Positions 15,424-23,535 of a stretch of DNA of 64,000 bases are shown here, in pieces. How positions within the stretch are numbered: the stretch's first letter is position 1; each line of letters begins with the position of its first letter. Source of the stretch: Aureimonas mangrovi (GTDB lineage Bacteria > Pseudomonadota > Alphaproteobacteria > Rhizobiales > Rhizobiaceae); assembly GCF_014058705.1 (NCBI RefSeq), contig NZ_CP059692.1:3043001-3107000 (forward strand). Direction: 5' to 3'. The notes beneath the pieces are model-generated. The model was not told the DNA's origin. It did no database searches and was given only the letters and a program-made list of their open reading frames with translations. A program made the translations under genes and the position numbers.

Positions 15424-16622
15424 TGCACCACGAGGTCGGCCTGAAGGGCGCCGGAGGTCTTGATCGCCTGGAGGATGGCGATGATGCCGGTCGGGCGGAG
15501 CCCGAGACGGTTGAGGCCGCGAACGACCGAATCCAGATTGGCGCCCTCGACATAGGCGAGCTGACCGCCCTCCTGCTGGGCGTCAACCACCGTATCGGCC
15601 GTCAGGACCGTCTCGCCGTCCGAGAAAGGCGCGGGCTGCGAAATCACCGGAACGTCGGTGATGCGCACTGTCAGCGAGCCATGCGTCACCGCGACGGTGG
15701 AGATCTGCACTTCTTTGCCGATGACGATCGTGCCGGTGCGCTCGTCGATCACCACACGCGCCGGCTGGTCGGGCTCGACGGTGATATCGCCGATCTCGGC
15801 GAGGAAACGCGTGGAGGAGAAGTCTGAGGGGCGCGTGAGGGTGATGGTGCGGATGTCCTGCTCGCGTGCGACGACGCGCCCGTAACGGTTCCTGGCGAAG
15901 GCGTTGATCGCGTCCACGACGCGGATCGTCGTGCGGTAGTCGGGGTTGCGCATCTCCATCGTGATCGTCGCCGTCTCGATGGCGGGGCGCGGCACCTCGC
16001 GCTCGATCAGCGCGCCGTTGGCGATGCGCCCGGCGGTCGGCACGCCCTGCGTCAGCGTCTCGTTCGCGCCCTCGCCCGTGAAGCCAGAGACGGCGAGCGG
16101 CCCCTGCGCGACGGCGTAGATCTCGCCGTCCGGGCCATAAAGGGGTGTCATGATCAGCGTGCCGCCCATCAGCGAGGCGGCATCGCCCAGCGACGAGACC
16201 GAGACATCGATGCGCGAGCCGTTGCCGACGAAGGCGGGAAGCTCGGCGGTGACGACGACCGCCGCGACGTTGCGCGTGCGCGGGTTGGCAGAGCGCACGT
16301 TGACGCCCATGCGGTCGAGCATCGACTGGAGCGACTGCTCGGTGAAGGGCGAGTTGCGCAGGCTGTCACCGGTGCCGGACAGACCGATCACGAGGCCGTA
16401 GCCGACGAGCTGGTTCTCCCGGACGCCCTTGATGGTGGTGATGTCCTTGATGCGAACCCCGGCCAGGCGGCGCGCCTCGGGCGAGCGGTTCAGATGGGTG
16501 AAATGCTCGTTGGCGCCGATGCCGATCTGGCCGGCGGGTGCGGCGAAATCGGCCGCACGCGCGGCCTCGCCGAGGACGAGGACCAGCGCGAGGGCGAGAA
16601 GCGGAAGGGCGCGCTTACGCAT
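15420..16622 (-). CDS. flgI: flagellar P-ring protein FlgI
   Basis: FlgI forms the P ring in the periplasm around the rod. The 400-residue protein has a signal peptide (MRKRALPLLALALVLVLGEAARA). The strongly conserved body includes VRIKDITTIKGVRENQLVGYGLVIGL-type sequence near residues 55-80, then FTEQSLQSMLDRMGV, and ends with LRPTGIIAILQAIKTSGALQ. It shares one base with the flgA stop and overlaps motE by four bases. Confidence 0.96.
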   Translation of the reverse strand: MRKRALPLLALALVLVLGEAARAADFAAPAGQIGIGANEHFTHLNRSPEARRLAGVRIKDITTIKGVRENQLVGYGLVIGLSGTGDSLRNSPFTEQSLQSMLDRMGVNVRSANPRTRNVAAVVVTAELPAFVGNGSRIDVSVSSLGDAASLMGGTLIMTPLYGPDGEIYAVAQGPLAVSGFTGEGANETLTQGVPTAGRIANGALIEREVPRPAIETATITMEMRNPDYRTTIRVVDAINAFARNRYGRVVAREQDIRTITLTRPSDFSSTRFLAEIGDITVEPDQPARVVIDERTGTIVIGKEVQISTVAVTHGSLTVRITDVPVISQPAPFSDGETVLTADTVVDAQQEGGQLAYVEGANLDSVVRGLNRLGLRPTGIIAILQAIKTSGALQADLVVQ

Positions 16623-17116
16623 CAGTCGACGATCTCGATCGTGCCGTCGCGCGAGACGAGGCCGGAGATGGTGACGCCCGAATCCACGTTGCGCACCCGC
16701 ACCATGTCGCCCTCGCCCGCCGAGGCGAGCGGCAGGCCGACGGCCGAGATCATCAGGCCGGGCTCGCGGTAGACGATGTTGGTGGGAACGCCCGCGCGCA
16801 CGATGTCGGGCGACTTCAGGTCGGAGAGCATGATCGGCTTGCCGGGCAGGAGCGTGCGGCGCGCGATCTTGTCGCGCAGCATGCCACGCTCTACCACGTA
16901 GGAGGAAAGGCTGGCGCCGGGCACCGAGAAGCGCGCGTCGATGACGCCACGATCGAGGATGCTCTGGCCGGGATAGACGACCGCAGTCGGCACCGGCAGG
17001 TCGATCTCGGCCGAAAACGCCCGGACCGGAACGGCGAGCAGGAACAGCGAGAAGAGAAGGACGGCCGCGCCGTAGAGCGCGGCCAGAAGCCTCTCGCGCG
17101 TGGCGCGGGCGCTCAT
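16622..17116 (-). CDS. flgA: P-ring assembly chaperone FlgA
   Basis: FlgA is a periplasmic chaperone needed to assemble the FlgI P ring. The 164-residue protein has an uncleaved or signal-type hydrophobic N-terminus (about 9-34). An SAF-like domain follows, with IARRTLLPGKPIMLSDLKSP and VYREPGLMISAVGLPLASAG-type residues, and it ends VTISGLVSRDGTIEIVD, the normal FlgA tail. It is in the order flgG-flgA-flgI with gaps of two bases or less, matching the assembly partners. Confidence 0.92.
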   Translation of the reverse strand: MSARATRERLLAALYGAAVLLFSLFLLAVPVRAFSAEIDLPVPTAVVYPGQSILDRGVIDARFSVPGASLSSYVVERGMLRDKIARRTLLPGKPIMLSDLKSPDIVRAGVPTNIVYREPGLMISAVGLPLASAGEGDMVRVRNVDSGVTISGLVSRDGTIEIVD

Positions 17117-17118
17117 GG

Positions 17119-17904
17119 TCAGCGGATCCCCTTGGAGACGGTTCCGGCCATCTCGTCGGCCGCCTGGATGACCTTGGAGTTCATCTCGTAGGCGCGCTGG
17201 GCCGAGATCAGTTCGGAGATCTCGCGCACCGGATCGACGTTGGAATCCTCCAGATAGCCCTGGCGCAGCGTGCCGTAGCTCGGATCGCCCGGAACGCCCG
17301 CCACCGGCGCACCCGAAGCGAGCGTCTCGCGGAAGAGTCCGCCGCCCTGCGCCGAAAGGCCCGGTTCGTTGGCGAAGTTGACGAGCGTGAGCTGTCCGAG
17401 CTCCTGGTCCTCCTGTCCGTCGAGGCGAGCGAAGACCTGACCGGATTCGTTGATGATGACCTCGATCGCTTCGATCGGCACGTTGATCGCGGGGTCGACC
17501 TGGAAGCCGTCGAGCGTGACGAGCTGGCCCTCGTCGTTCTTGTTGAAGGCGCCGTTGCGCGTGTAGAGGGTCTCGCCGCCCGGTCCCTCGATCTGGAACC
17601 AGCCCTTGCCGTTGATGGCGACGTCGAGCTGGTTGCCGGTCTGGTCCAGCGCGCCCTGCAGGTGGACGTTGCGCACGGCCGCCGTGCGCACGCCGAGACC
17701 GATCTGTGCGCCCTCCGGAACGACGTTCTCGCCGCCGCGGGCGGGCACGCCCTGCATGCGCTCGATCTGGTAGAGAAGGTCGGTGAACTCGGCGCGGGCA
17801 CGCTTGAAGCCCGTCGTGTTGATGTTCGCGATGTTGTTGGCGATCACCTCCACGTTGGTCTGCTGCGCGTTCATGCCGGTCGCGGCAATGGCAAGGGCTC
17901 GCAT
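17119..17904 (-). CDS. flgG: distal rod protein FlgG
   Basis: FlgG forms the distal rod of the basal body. Its length of 261 residues is typical. It begins [20 protein letters not shown] followed by [20 protein letters not shown], the rod-protein signature, and ends with [14 protein letters not shown]. The start lies 12 bases after the fliE stop. The middle contains the [13 protein letters not shown] stretch that is diagnostic of FlgG within the FlgEFG family. Confidence 0.96.
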   Translation of the reverse strand: MRALAIAATGMNAQQTNVEVIANNIANINTTGFKRARAEFTDLLYQIERMQGVPARGGENVVPEGAQIGLGVRTAAVRNVHLQGALDQTGNQLDVAINGKGWFQIEGPGGETLYTRNGAFNKNDEGQLVTLDGFQVDPAINVPIEAIEVIINESGQVFARLDGQEDQELGQLTLVNFANEPGLSAQGGGLFRETLASGAPVAGVPGDPSYGTLRQGYLEDSNVDPVREISELISAQRAYEMNSKVIQAADEMAGTVSKGIR

Positions 17905-17916
17905 CTTCGTCGTTCC

Positions 17917-18237
17917 TCAGATCGCCATGCGGGACAGTTCGAGATAGGCGGAGACCACCTTGTCGCGGACGGCGACGGCGGTCTGGAGCGTGCGCTCCGC
18001 GTTCATCACGGCCTCGACGACGGCCTGCGTGGAGGCGCTGCCCTGCACGCCCTGGATCGAGACCTGCTCGGCCGCCTTCAGGCCGTTCACCGCGTCGGCC
18101 GCGACCTGCGACATGACCGAGGAGAAGTCCGCGCCCGCTCCGGCGGCCGCACCCGGCAGGGTCGCCGACGGGAAGGCGGCACCGCCGACGGGGGTGATAT
18201 CGAAGCGCGGCAGGGTTGAGCCGATGGCGGGGATCAT
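17917..18237 (-). CDS. fliE: basal-body MS-ring/rod adapter FliE
   Basis: FliE joins the MS ring and export gate to the proximal rod. The 106-residue protein has an unstructured N-terminus and the conserved C-terminal helix (about 60-106) with ASTQAVVEAVMNAERTLQTAV and a final AYLELSRMAI. It lies between flgC and flgG with gaps of 2 and 12 bases, as in most alphaproteobacterial flgBC-fliE operons. Confidence 0.93.
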   Translation of the reverse strand: MIPAIGSTLPRFDITPVGGAAFPSATLPGAAAGAGADFSSVMSQVAADAVNGLKAAEQVSIQGVQGSASTQAVVEAVMNAERTLQTAVAVRDKVVSAYLELSRMAI

Positions 18238-18239
18238 CG

Positions 18240-18659
18240 TCAGGTCCTCATCAGGTCGATGGTGAGATTGATCAGCTCGCGCGCCTGACGCACGACCTGG
18301 AGGTTCGCCTCGTAGGAGCGGTTGGCCTCGCGCATGTCGGCCATCTCCACGAGCATGTTGACGTTCGGCAGCTTCACGTAGCCGTTCTCGTCGGCGGCCG
18401 GGTTGCCGGGGTCGTGTTCGAGGCGGAAATCCGAGCGGTCGACGCCGATCCTGGAGACCTCGACGAGGCTCGCGCCGCTCATGCGGTCGAGCTCGCCCTC
18501 GAAGGTCACGATCTGGCGGCGATAGGGGTTGGCGCCGGGCGTCTGGCCGGTGGAGCGCGCGTTGGCGACGTTCTCGGACACGACGCGAAGGCGCGTGGAC
18601 TGCGCTTCCAACGCGGATGCGGCGATCTTCAGCGTGGAGGCAATGGGATCGATCGACAT
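18240..18659 (-). CDS. flgC: proximal rod protein FlgC
   Basis: FlgC is a proximal rod subunit of 139 residues. It carries the N-terminal rod signature ([24 protein letters not shown]), the conserved [30 protein letters not shown] block near residues 85-120, and a terminal [11 protein letters not shown] helix. The gene is two bases from both flgB and fliE. Nothing unusual was seen. Confidence 0.95.
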   Translation of the reverse strand: MSIDPIASTLKIAASALEAQSTRLRVVSENVANARSTGQTPGANPYRRQIVTFEGELDRMSGASLVEVSRIGVDRSDFRLEHDPGNPAADENGYVKLPNVNMLVEMADMREANRSYEANLQVVRQARELINLTIDLMRT

Positions 18660-18661
18660 CG

Positions 18662-19042
18662 TCAGCCCCTCAGCGTCGACATGAACATGCGGTGGAAGGC
18701 CTTGGTGATGGAGGTGTTCAGCGAGTATTCGCCCGCCACGCGTCCGGCCTTCATCATCTCCTGCTCGAGGCTCACAGTGTTGCCGGAGTGCGTGACGTCC
18801 CAGCGCTCGGCAGAGACCTCCTCGACCGCGCCCGCGCGCCCGCTTCCGCCGGCCATGTGCAGACGGTCGGTGCCGGCCATCTCGAGGCGGGTCGTTTCGA
18901 GGACTTCGGAGAAGGGCTTCACGTCGCGGGCGCGAAAGCCCGGCGTGTCCGCGTTGGCGACGTTCTCGGCGATGACGCTCTGACGCGTCGCGAGAAATTC
19001 CGCGTGTCGCGCGGTCAGGCCGAAGAGATAGACCTCACTCAT
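18662..19042 (-). CDS. flgB: proximal rod protein FlgB
   Basis: FlgB is a proximal rod subunit of 126 residues and the first gene of flgB-flgC-fliE-flgG-flgA-flgI-motE-flgH. The ATG at 19042 ([20 protein letters not shown]) is chosen because an AGGGG box lies 8 bases before it. Two in-frame ATGs upstream sit inside or in front of that box. The rod motif is [19 protein letters not shown] and the C-terminus has [18 protein letters not shown]. The leader upstream carries two CtrA-type sites and an inverted repeat. Confidence 0.94.
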   Translation of the reverse strand: MSEVYLFGLTARHAEFLATRQSVIAENVANADTPGFRARDVKPFSEVLETTRLEMAGTDRLHMAGGSGRAGAVEEVSAERWDVTHSGNTVSLEQEMMKAGRVAGEYSLNTSITKAFHRMFMSTLRG

Positions 19043-19069
19043 CGGCATGTCCCCTCGCCGCAATCGTGG

Positions 19070-19084
19070 TTAACCGATGTCTAA
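19070..19084. promoter_or_regulatory. near-consensus CtrA-type site upstream of flgB (7/8)
   Basis: TTAA (19070-19073), seven bases, then CTAA (19081-19084): one mismatch to TTAA-N7-TTAA. It lies 27 bases before the flgB start codon, close to where the transcription start would be. A site this close could repress or could be the downstream half of an activator array with the exact site at 19168-19182. Confidence 0.45.
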
Positions 19085-19106
19085 GGCGGGGCACTTGCGT
19101 CAAGCT

Positions 19107-19129
19107 TGCAGGATGAAGTCTATCCTGCA
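19107..19129. repeat. 8-bp perfect inverted repeat in the flgB leader
   Basis: TGCAGGAT (19107-19114) and ATCCTGCA (19122-19129) flank a 7-base spacer, giving a 23-bp dyad about 65 bases upstream of flgB. No T tract follows on either strand, so it looks more like an operator for a dimeric regulator than a terminator of the preceding gene. It sits between the two CtrA-type sites. Confidence 0.5.
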
Positions 19130-19167
19130 GATGATTGTCGGCTGTTAAGTTTTCTTCAAGTAATTCA

Positions 19168-19182
19168 TTAACGGAAGATTAA
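19168..19182. promoter_or_regulatory. exact TTAA-N7-TTAA (CtrA-type) site between the 153-residue gene and flgB
   Basis: TTAA at 19168-19171 and TTAA at 19179-19182 are separated by seven bases. The site overlaps the last four bases of the preceding gene and lies 125 bases before flgB. The whole 19080-19182 stretch is AT-richer than its surroundings, in keeping with a promoter for the eight-gene flgB operon. Confidence 0.6.
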
Positions 19183-19640
19183 TGCGCATCAGCCGGCGGC
19201 ATCGCAGGCTGGAGACGCGCGGCGGCGATGGCGGCGGCGAGGCGCTGCGTGTTGACCTCGGGATCGTCGTCCGGATCGTCGAAGGCGAGGTAGGTGATGG
19301 TGACGCGCGCGAGCGTCGCGGTGAGGCCGAGGCGGAAATGCGCACTCACCCCTTGCGAGCGGAATTCCATGTCGAGGTCGATCTCGGGTGCAGATCCCCA
19401 CAGAAGCTTCACGTCGCCACCCTGCCCGAAGCGAAGCGTGCCAGGCGCCAGATACAGCTGCGCGGCGCTCTCGACGAGATCGGCGATGTTGCCGAGAAGA
19501 TCGAGGCGAAGGAAGGCGACGTAATCGACGACGTCGACGAGGCGCAACTCGGCCGCAACCTCCTTCACCGCTCCGGCGAGAAGCCGCTCGCGCGCCACGG
19601 CATGCTTGTTACGGATGTCGAGCATGGCATGATAACCCAT
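19179..19640 (-). CDS. uncharacterised protein in the flagellar locus, between flhB and flgB
   Basis: This 153-residue soluble protein is not recognised with certainty. It has no signal peptide and no membrane helix. An N-terminal helical part (1-55, with VDYVAFLRLDLLGNIADLVESAAQL) is followed by a beta-rich half in which LRFGQGGDVKLLWGS, EIDLDMEFRSQGVSAHFRL and ARVTITYLAFDDPDDDP alternate hydrophobic residues. It ends in an Ala-rich helix with NTQRLAAAI. A second ATG at 19625 (MLDIRNKH) is an equally good start. Its place 80 bases after flhB and its orientation suggest a flagellar role, but none is shown. Confidence 0.75.
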   Translation of the reverse strand: MGYHAMLDIRNKHAVARERLLAGAVKEVAAELRLVDVVDYVAFLRLDLLGNIADLVESAAQLYLAPGTLRFGQGGDVKLLWGSAPEIDLDMEFRSQGVSAHFRLGLTATLARVTITYLAFDDPDDDPEVNTQRLAAAIAAARLQPAMPPADAH

Positions 19641-19720
19641 GTGGCGCTTCTCTGTCGTCTCGTTGAATTTACGGATACGGCGAACCGGCCCGGCATGAAA
19701 TCGTCTTCGCGTCGCGAAGA

Positions 19721-20809
19721 TCAGGCGACGCCGACGTCGACCCGCGCCCCCTCTCGCGCGTGCAGATAGTAGATGAGTTCGGCCACCGCCTTGAAGAATT
19801 GCGGGGGGATCATCTGGTCGACATCCACATGGTCGTACATCGACCTTGCCAAGAGCTTGTCTTCGATCACGGGAATATCATTCGCTTCGGCGACCTCGCG
19901 AATCTTGAGCGCGACCAGATCGACGCCCTTGGCCACGACCAGCGGCGCGCCGCCCTCCTCGCGCACATAGCGAAGCGCAATGGCGTAGTGCGTCGGATTG
20001 GCGATCACGAGCGTCGCCTTCGGCACCGACGCCATCATGCGTTTGCGCGAGCGGTCACGCGCGATCTGGCGCTGGCGCGCCTTGACCATCGGATCGCCCT
20101 CGGCCTGCTTGTGCTCGTCCTTGATCTCCTGCTTCGTCATGCGCAGGTCGCGCCGCCAGTGAACCCGCGAGAACATGAGGTCGGCCGCCACGAGCACGAT
20201 CGTGGCGATCGACACCGCCGACAGGAGCTGCATGGACATCGTCAGGATCGTCTCGGGCAATTGCGCGGGATCGGTGAACATCGTGCCGACCGCCGCTTCC
20301 AGGTCGTTGACGAGGAACATCATGACGATCACGGAGATCGCGCCGAACTTGAACACGGACTTGCCGAACTCGGTGAAGCCGCGCGCGCCGAACATGCGCG
20401 TCCAGCCCTGGGCCGGCGAGACATTCGACCATTTCGGCCGGATGCGCTCGGCGTTGATCTGCGGTGCGTTCTGAAGCACCGAGGACAGGATGCCCGCGAG
20501 GATGAAGAGCGCGGCGGCCGGGGCGATGAACCACGCCATCTCCAGCCCGGCGACGTGCATCAGATGCAGCGCGTCGCGCCCGGTCGCGAGGTCCCACTGG
20601 GCCGGATTCTCGAAGACGGCCTGAAGGCCCTGGCCAAGCCGCTCCCCGCCGCGCTGGAGCTGAAACGTCAGGAAGGCCATCGCCGCGAGCAGCGAACCGA
20701 GGATCGGCGCCTCGCGCGAGACCGGCAGGTTGCCCTTCTCGACGCTGTCGCGGATCTTCTTCTCGGTCGGCTCCTCTGTCTTGGAGCTCTTGTCAGCCGT
20801 GTCCGACAC
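19721..20809 (-). CDS. flhB: flagellar export switch protein FlhB
   Basis: FlhB controls the export-specificity switch from hook to filament substrates. The 362-residue protein has a charged N-terminus (EEPTEKKIRDSVEKGNLPVSREA), four membrane helices up to about residue 215, a linker, and the C-terminal cytoplasmic domain with the autocleavage motif N271-P272-T273-H274. The FliK partner that triggers the switch is encoded at 6331-7746. It lies 45 bases after fliG. Confidence 0.96.
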   Translation of the reverse strand: MSDTADKSSKTEEPTEKKIRDSVEKGNLPVSREAPILGSLLAAMAFLTFQLQRGGERLGQGLQAVFENPAQWDLATGRDALHLMHVAGLEMAWFIAPAAALFILAGILSSVLQNAPQINAERIRPKWSNVSPAQGWTRMFGARGFTEFGKSVFKFGAISVIVMMFLVNDLEAAVGTMFTDPAQLPETILTMSMQLLSAVSIATIVLVAADLMFSRVHWRRDLRMTKQEIKDEHKQAEGDPMVKARQRQIARDRSRKRMMASVPKATLVIANPTHYAIALRYVREEGGAPLVVAKGVDLVALKIREVAEANDIPVIEDKLLARSMYDHVDVDQMIPPQFFKAVAELIYYLHAREGARVDVGVA

Positions 20810-20854
20810 GCCCGTCCGGCCTCATCGAGAGGGATGGGTGGGCGCCCCCGTGCA

Positions 20855-21877
20855 TCAGGCAGCGTCCGGCAGTGCGATGCGGCCTTCGCCGGCAAGCCGC
20901 AGCGCGAGGGCGGCGATGGCACGCCGGGCCGAAACGACGGCCGTCGCGTCGAGTTCTCGCGGCTGAGCAAGCTCGGCCTCCACCATGCGACGGGCGCGCG
21001 CGGCGAGCGAAGACAGGACCGCTTCGCGCAATTCGCCCTCCGCACCCGCGAGCGCTGTGGTGACGAGGTCGGCCGACACGTCGTCGAAAAGGACGAGGCG
21101 CGAGCGGGCGCTGAGCGCCACGATGTCCTCGAAGGAGAACAGGAGCCGGCGCACCACTTCTGCTTCTTCCGGTTTGGTCTCGGCGATGGTGGCAAGAAGC
21201 TCGTCAGCCTCGCGCTTGTCCATCCGGTTGACGATCTCGGCGAGGCCGACATGGCGGGCGCTGCGGCTCGCCCGCTCGCGATCTGACAGAAGAACCTCGC
21301 GCATCGTCGTCTCGACCAGCGCCTCGATGGCCGGCTGGAGCGGCTTGACGAGCAGCATGCGGCGCAGGACGTCGTTGCGCAGCGGCGCCTCGAAGCCGGC
21401 GGCGACGAGCGCGGCGGACTCGGCCGGGAGCTTCGTCAGCACCAGCGCGACGAATTGCGGGTGTTCCATGGCGAGCGAGGCGCGCATTGCCTCGGCGCCC
21501 GTCTGCACAAAGGCTTCCCATACGGAAAGCGCGGGGTCGACGGCGGGACCTTCCTCGTCCTGGAGGACGGCCGTCAGTTCCTCGCTTGTCAGCGAAACCT
21601 CGAGCAGCTTGCGCATCTCGCGGTCGAGCGCGGTGATGCCCGGGCCGGACTTGAAGGCCTCCTGAAACTCGGAGACGAGTTCGTCGAGTTCGAGCGGCGA
21701 GACCGGCGTCTGCCCGGCCGCGCTGCGTCGCAGCGCCCGAATCTCTTCGGGCGAAAGGTGCTTCAGGAGGCGCCCGGCGCCGGCCGGCCCCATTGCCAGC
21801 AGCAGCACCGCCGCGCGTGCGGGCCCGGCCAGGCGCGCCGGCGACATGCCCCGTTCGTCGTAGGCCGCGACGCTCAT
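20855..21877 (-). CDS. fliG: flagellar motor switch protein FliG
   Basis: FliG is the C-ring protein that binds FliF and interacts with MotA to make torque. The 340-residue protein from the ATG at 21877 starts MSVAAYDERG. It has LAGPARAAVLLLAMGPAGAGRLLKHLSPEEI in the N-domain, the ARM-type middle domain (MEHPQFVALVLTKLPAESAALV), and a C-domain with VEIVNRMDKREADELLATI-type and LFSFEDIVALSARSRLVLFDDV stretches. The longer open frame upstream is inside fliN. It is four bases from fliN. Confidence 0.94.
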   Translation of the reverse strand: MSVAAYDERGMSPARLAGPARAAVLLLAMGPAGAGRLLKHLSPEEIRALRRSAAGQTPVSPLELDELVSEFQEAFKSGPGITALDREMRKLLEVSLTSEELTAVLQDEEGPAVDPALSVWEAFVQTGAEAMRASLAMEHPQFVALVLTKLPAESAALVAAGFEAPLRNDVLRRMLLVKPLQPAIEALVETTMREVLLSDRERASRSARHVGLAEIVNRMDKREADELLATIAETKPEEAEVVRRLLFSFEDIVALSARSRLVLFDDVSADLVTTALAGAEGELREAVLSSLAARARRMVEAELAQPRELDATAVVSARRAIAALALRLAGEGRIALPDAA

Positions 21878-21881
21878 GGCC

Positions 21882-22238
21882 TCAGGCGGCCGAAGCGCGG
21901 GTGCGGGCTGGGCGGGTGCCCGGCGAGACGATCTCGGTGAGGGTGATGCCGAAGCGGGTGTCCTCGTTCTCGAGCACCACCACCTCGCCACGCGCCACGA
22001 CGCGGCCGTTCACCATCAGGTCCACCGGATCGCCGACATTGGTGTCGAGCTTGACGACCGCCCCGCGGCCGAGCTTGACGAGGTTGGCGACCGGCATCAC
22101 CGCCGTTCCCAGCACCACCTGCATGGTGACGGGAATGTCCATGATGAGATCGAGGTTTGGCTTGCCGTCCGAGACGGTTTCGACGGCTTCGGCGTCGATC
22201 GTGTAGGGCGCGTCGGCCTGGGTCTGGTCGTCGGTCAT
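21882..22238 (-). CDS. fliN: flagellar motor switch protein FliN
   Basis: FliN is the lower C-ring protein involved in switching and export. The 118-residue protein has an acidic N-terminus and the SpoA domain (about 30-105) with MDIPVTMQVVLGTAVMPVANLVKLGRGAVV, DLMVNGRVVARGEVVVLE and FGITLTEIV. The ATG at 22238 is preceded by an AAGGGAA box; twelve extra upstream codons are open but unlike FliN. It follows the small membrane protein gene after 65 bases. Confidence 0.94.
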   Translation of the reverse strand: MTDDQTQADAPYTIDAEAVETVSDGKPNLDLIMDIPVTMQVVLGTAVMPVANLVKLGRGAVVKLDTNVGDPVDLMVNGRVVARGEVVVLENEDTRFGITLTEIVSPGTRPARTRASAA

Positions 22239-22303
22239 TTCGGGCTTTCCCTTGCAAGGGATGGATCGGGGCAAAGGGTCGGGAGGACAGCCTCTGTCGC
22301 TGC

Positions 22304-22624
22304 TCAGGCGGCGGAGCGTTCCTCGTGTTCGACGAGCGCGAAGCGCAGATCGGCCGCGCGGATGGCGTGGTCGAGCCGGTCGGCCTGGCGGCGCGCCTCG
22401 ATGGTTCGCTCCTCCAGCGCGCAGATCGTAGCGAGGCCGTCGCTCTTCAGCGTCACCACCGCGAGCGCGGCCTTGTTGATGGCGCTGTCGGCGGAGGCGA
22501 GCGTCTGACGGAAGACGGAGTTCTCGCCGCGCAGCTTGCGCAGTTCTCGGTACATCACGCCGGTGCGCCAGCTCGTGAAGACGAGCGCCGCCACGAGAAC
22601 GACGTCAGTCAGCAAGGATATCAT
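22304..22624 (-). CDS. small membrane/coiled-coil protein between fliM and fliN (DUF6468-like)
   Basis: The 106-residue protein has one N-terminal membrane helix (about 1-22, MISLLTDVVLVAALVFTSWR) followed by a heptad-rich cytoplasmic helix. That helix contains YRELRKLRGENSVFRQTLASAD and a second coiled stretch (LEERTIEARRQADRLDHAIRAAD). This layout fits the DUF6468 proteins found in alphaproteobacterial flagellar loci, an assignment made from memory of that family. It overlaps the end of fliM by 20 bases, so its translation must be tied to fliM. Its function is unknown; a C-ring or stator accessory is possible. Confidence 0.75.
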   Translation of the reverse strand: MISLLTDVVLVAALVFTSWRTGVMYRELRKLRGENSVFRQTLASADSAINKAALAVVTLKSDGLATICALEERTIEARRQADRLDHAIRAADLRFALVEHEERSAA

Positions 22625-23534
22625 CGATGAACTCCTCGGTCGGGTCGATCGTCTCTTCGATACGCACGAGATAGGCCTCGCGGCCTCGGCCCATGCGGCC
22701 GCGGAACAGGCGCCGGTCCTCGCATTCGACGGTGATGAGACCGTCGACGCGCGTGCCGAGCACGATGGTCTGGCCGACGGCGAGGCCGGCGATGCCGCCG
22801 AGCGTCATCGGCTTCTCGTCGAGAAGGGCGGTGAGTTGCATGTCGGCGTGCTGCAGGCGCTCCTCGATCTCGCGCGCCCAGTCGGGGTCGATGGCGGGCG
22901 CGGCGGCCTCCGGCAGGCGGTCGAGCTTGCGGCGATGGAGCGCGACGACGCTCTCGGGCAGCGCCACCCGCAGGCGGCTTTCGGCGCGGCCGAGCGAGAA
23001 GCGGAAATCGAGCTGGATGTAGTCCACAGGCTCGTCCGCGAAGATTTCAGTGAGGCGAGCGCCGGCCTCGTGCGAGAAGGTGCGTTCGCAGGCGAGTGCC
23101 ACGTCCATCACGGGGGCGAGGGCGGCATTGCCGAGCGACAATGTCTTTTCGACCACGAGCTTGCAGAAGCGGAGGTCCATCTCGCTCGCGCGCCGGCCGG
23201 CGGGACGCCGGGCCGTACCGTCGCCGCCGAACAGGAGCTCGGGCACGAGATCGGCGAAGCGATCGTCGGCAAGGACGAGGGCGGGGTGCGGCCATCCGGA
23301 CGAAGGGGCAAGGACCGCGATCGTGGCCGGCTCGGCCGTTCCGGAGCCGATCCGCAGAGCCGACGCACCGGCGAACTCGACATGGCCCTCGCTGGAGAAG
23401 TCGTGCGCCAGCCAGTCCCTGAGGCCTTCGGCCCACGCGGTGGCGATCGCCTTGAGGCGCGGTAGCCGCTCGGCTTCGACCCGCGAAGCGGAGCGCAGCT
23501 TGGCGCCCAGATTGTGATCGGCCGTGAGCGTCAT
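22605..23534 (-). CDS. fliM: flagellar motor switch protein FliM
   Basis: FliM is the middle C-ring protein that binds CheY-P. The 309-residue protein has a divergent N-domain with SEMDLRFCKLVVEKTLSLGNAALAP (part of the FliM/CheC fold). The C-terminal SpoA domain (about 220-290) has MQLTALLDEKPMTLGGIAGLAVGQTIVLGTRV-type sequence. The CheY-binding N-terminal peptide seen in enterobacteria (LSQxEIDAL) is absent, as usual in rhizobia. The ATG at 23534 is one base past the motA stop (23536-23538). It overlaps the downstream gene by 20 bases. Confidence 0.9.
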   Translation of the reverse strand: MTLTADHNLGAKLRSASRVEAERLPRLKAIATAWAEGLRDWLAHDFSSEGHVEFAGASALRIGSGTAEPATIAVLAPSSGWPHPALVLADDRFADLVPELLFGGDGTARRPAGRRASEMDLRFCKLVVEKTLSLGNAALAPVMDVALACERTFSHEAGARLTEIFADEPVDYIQLDFRFSLGRAESRLRVALPESVVALHRRKLDRLPEAAAPAIDPDWAREIEERLQHADMQLTALLDEKPMTLGGIAGLAVGQTIVLGTRVDGLITVECEDRRLFRGRMGRGREAYLVRIEETIDPTEEFIDDILAD

Positions 23535-23535
23535 C

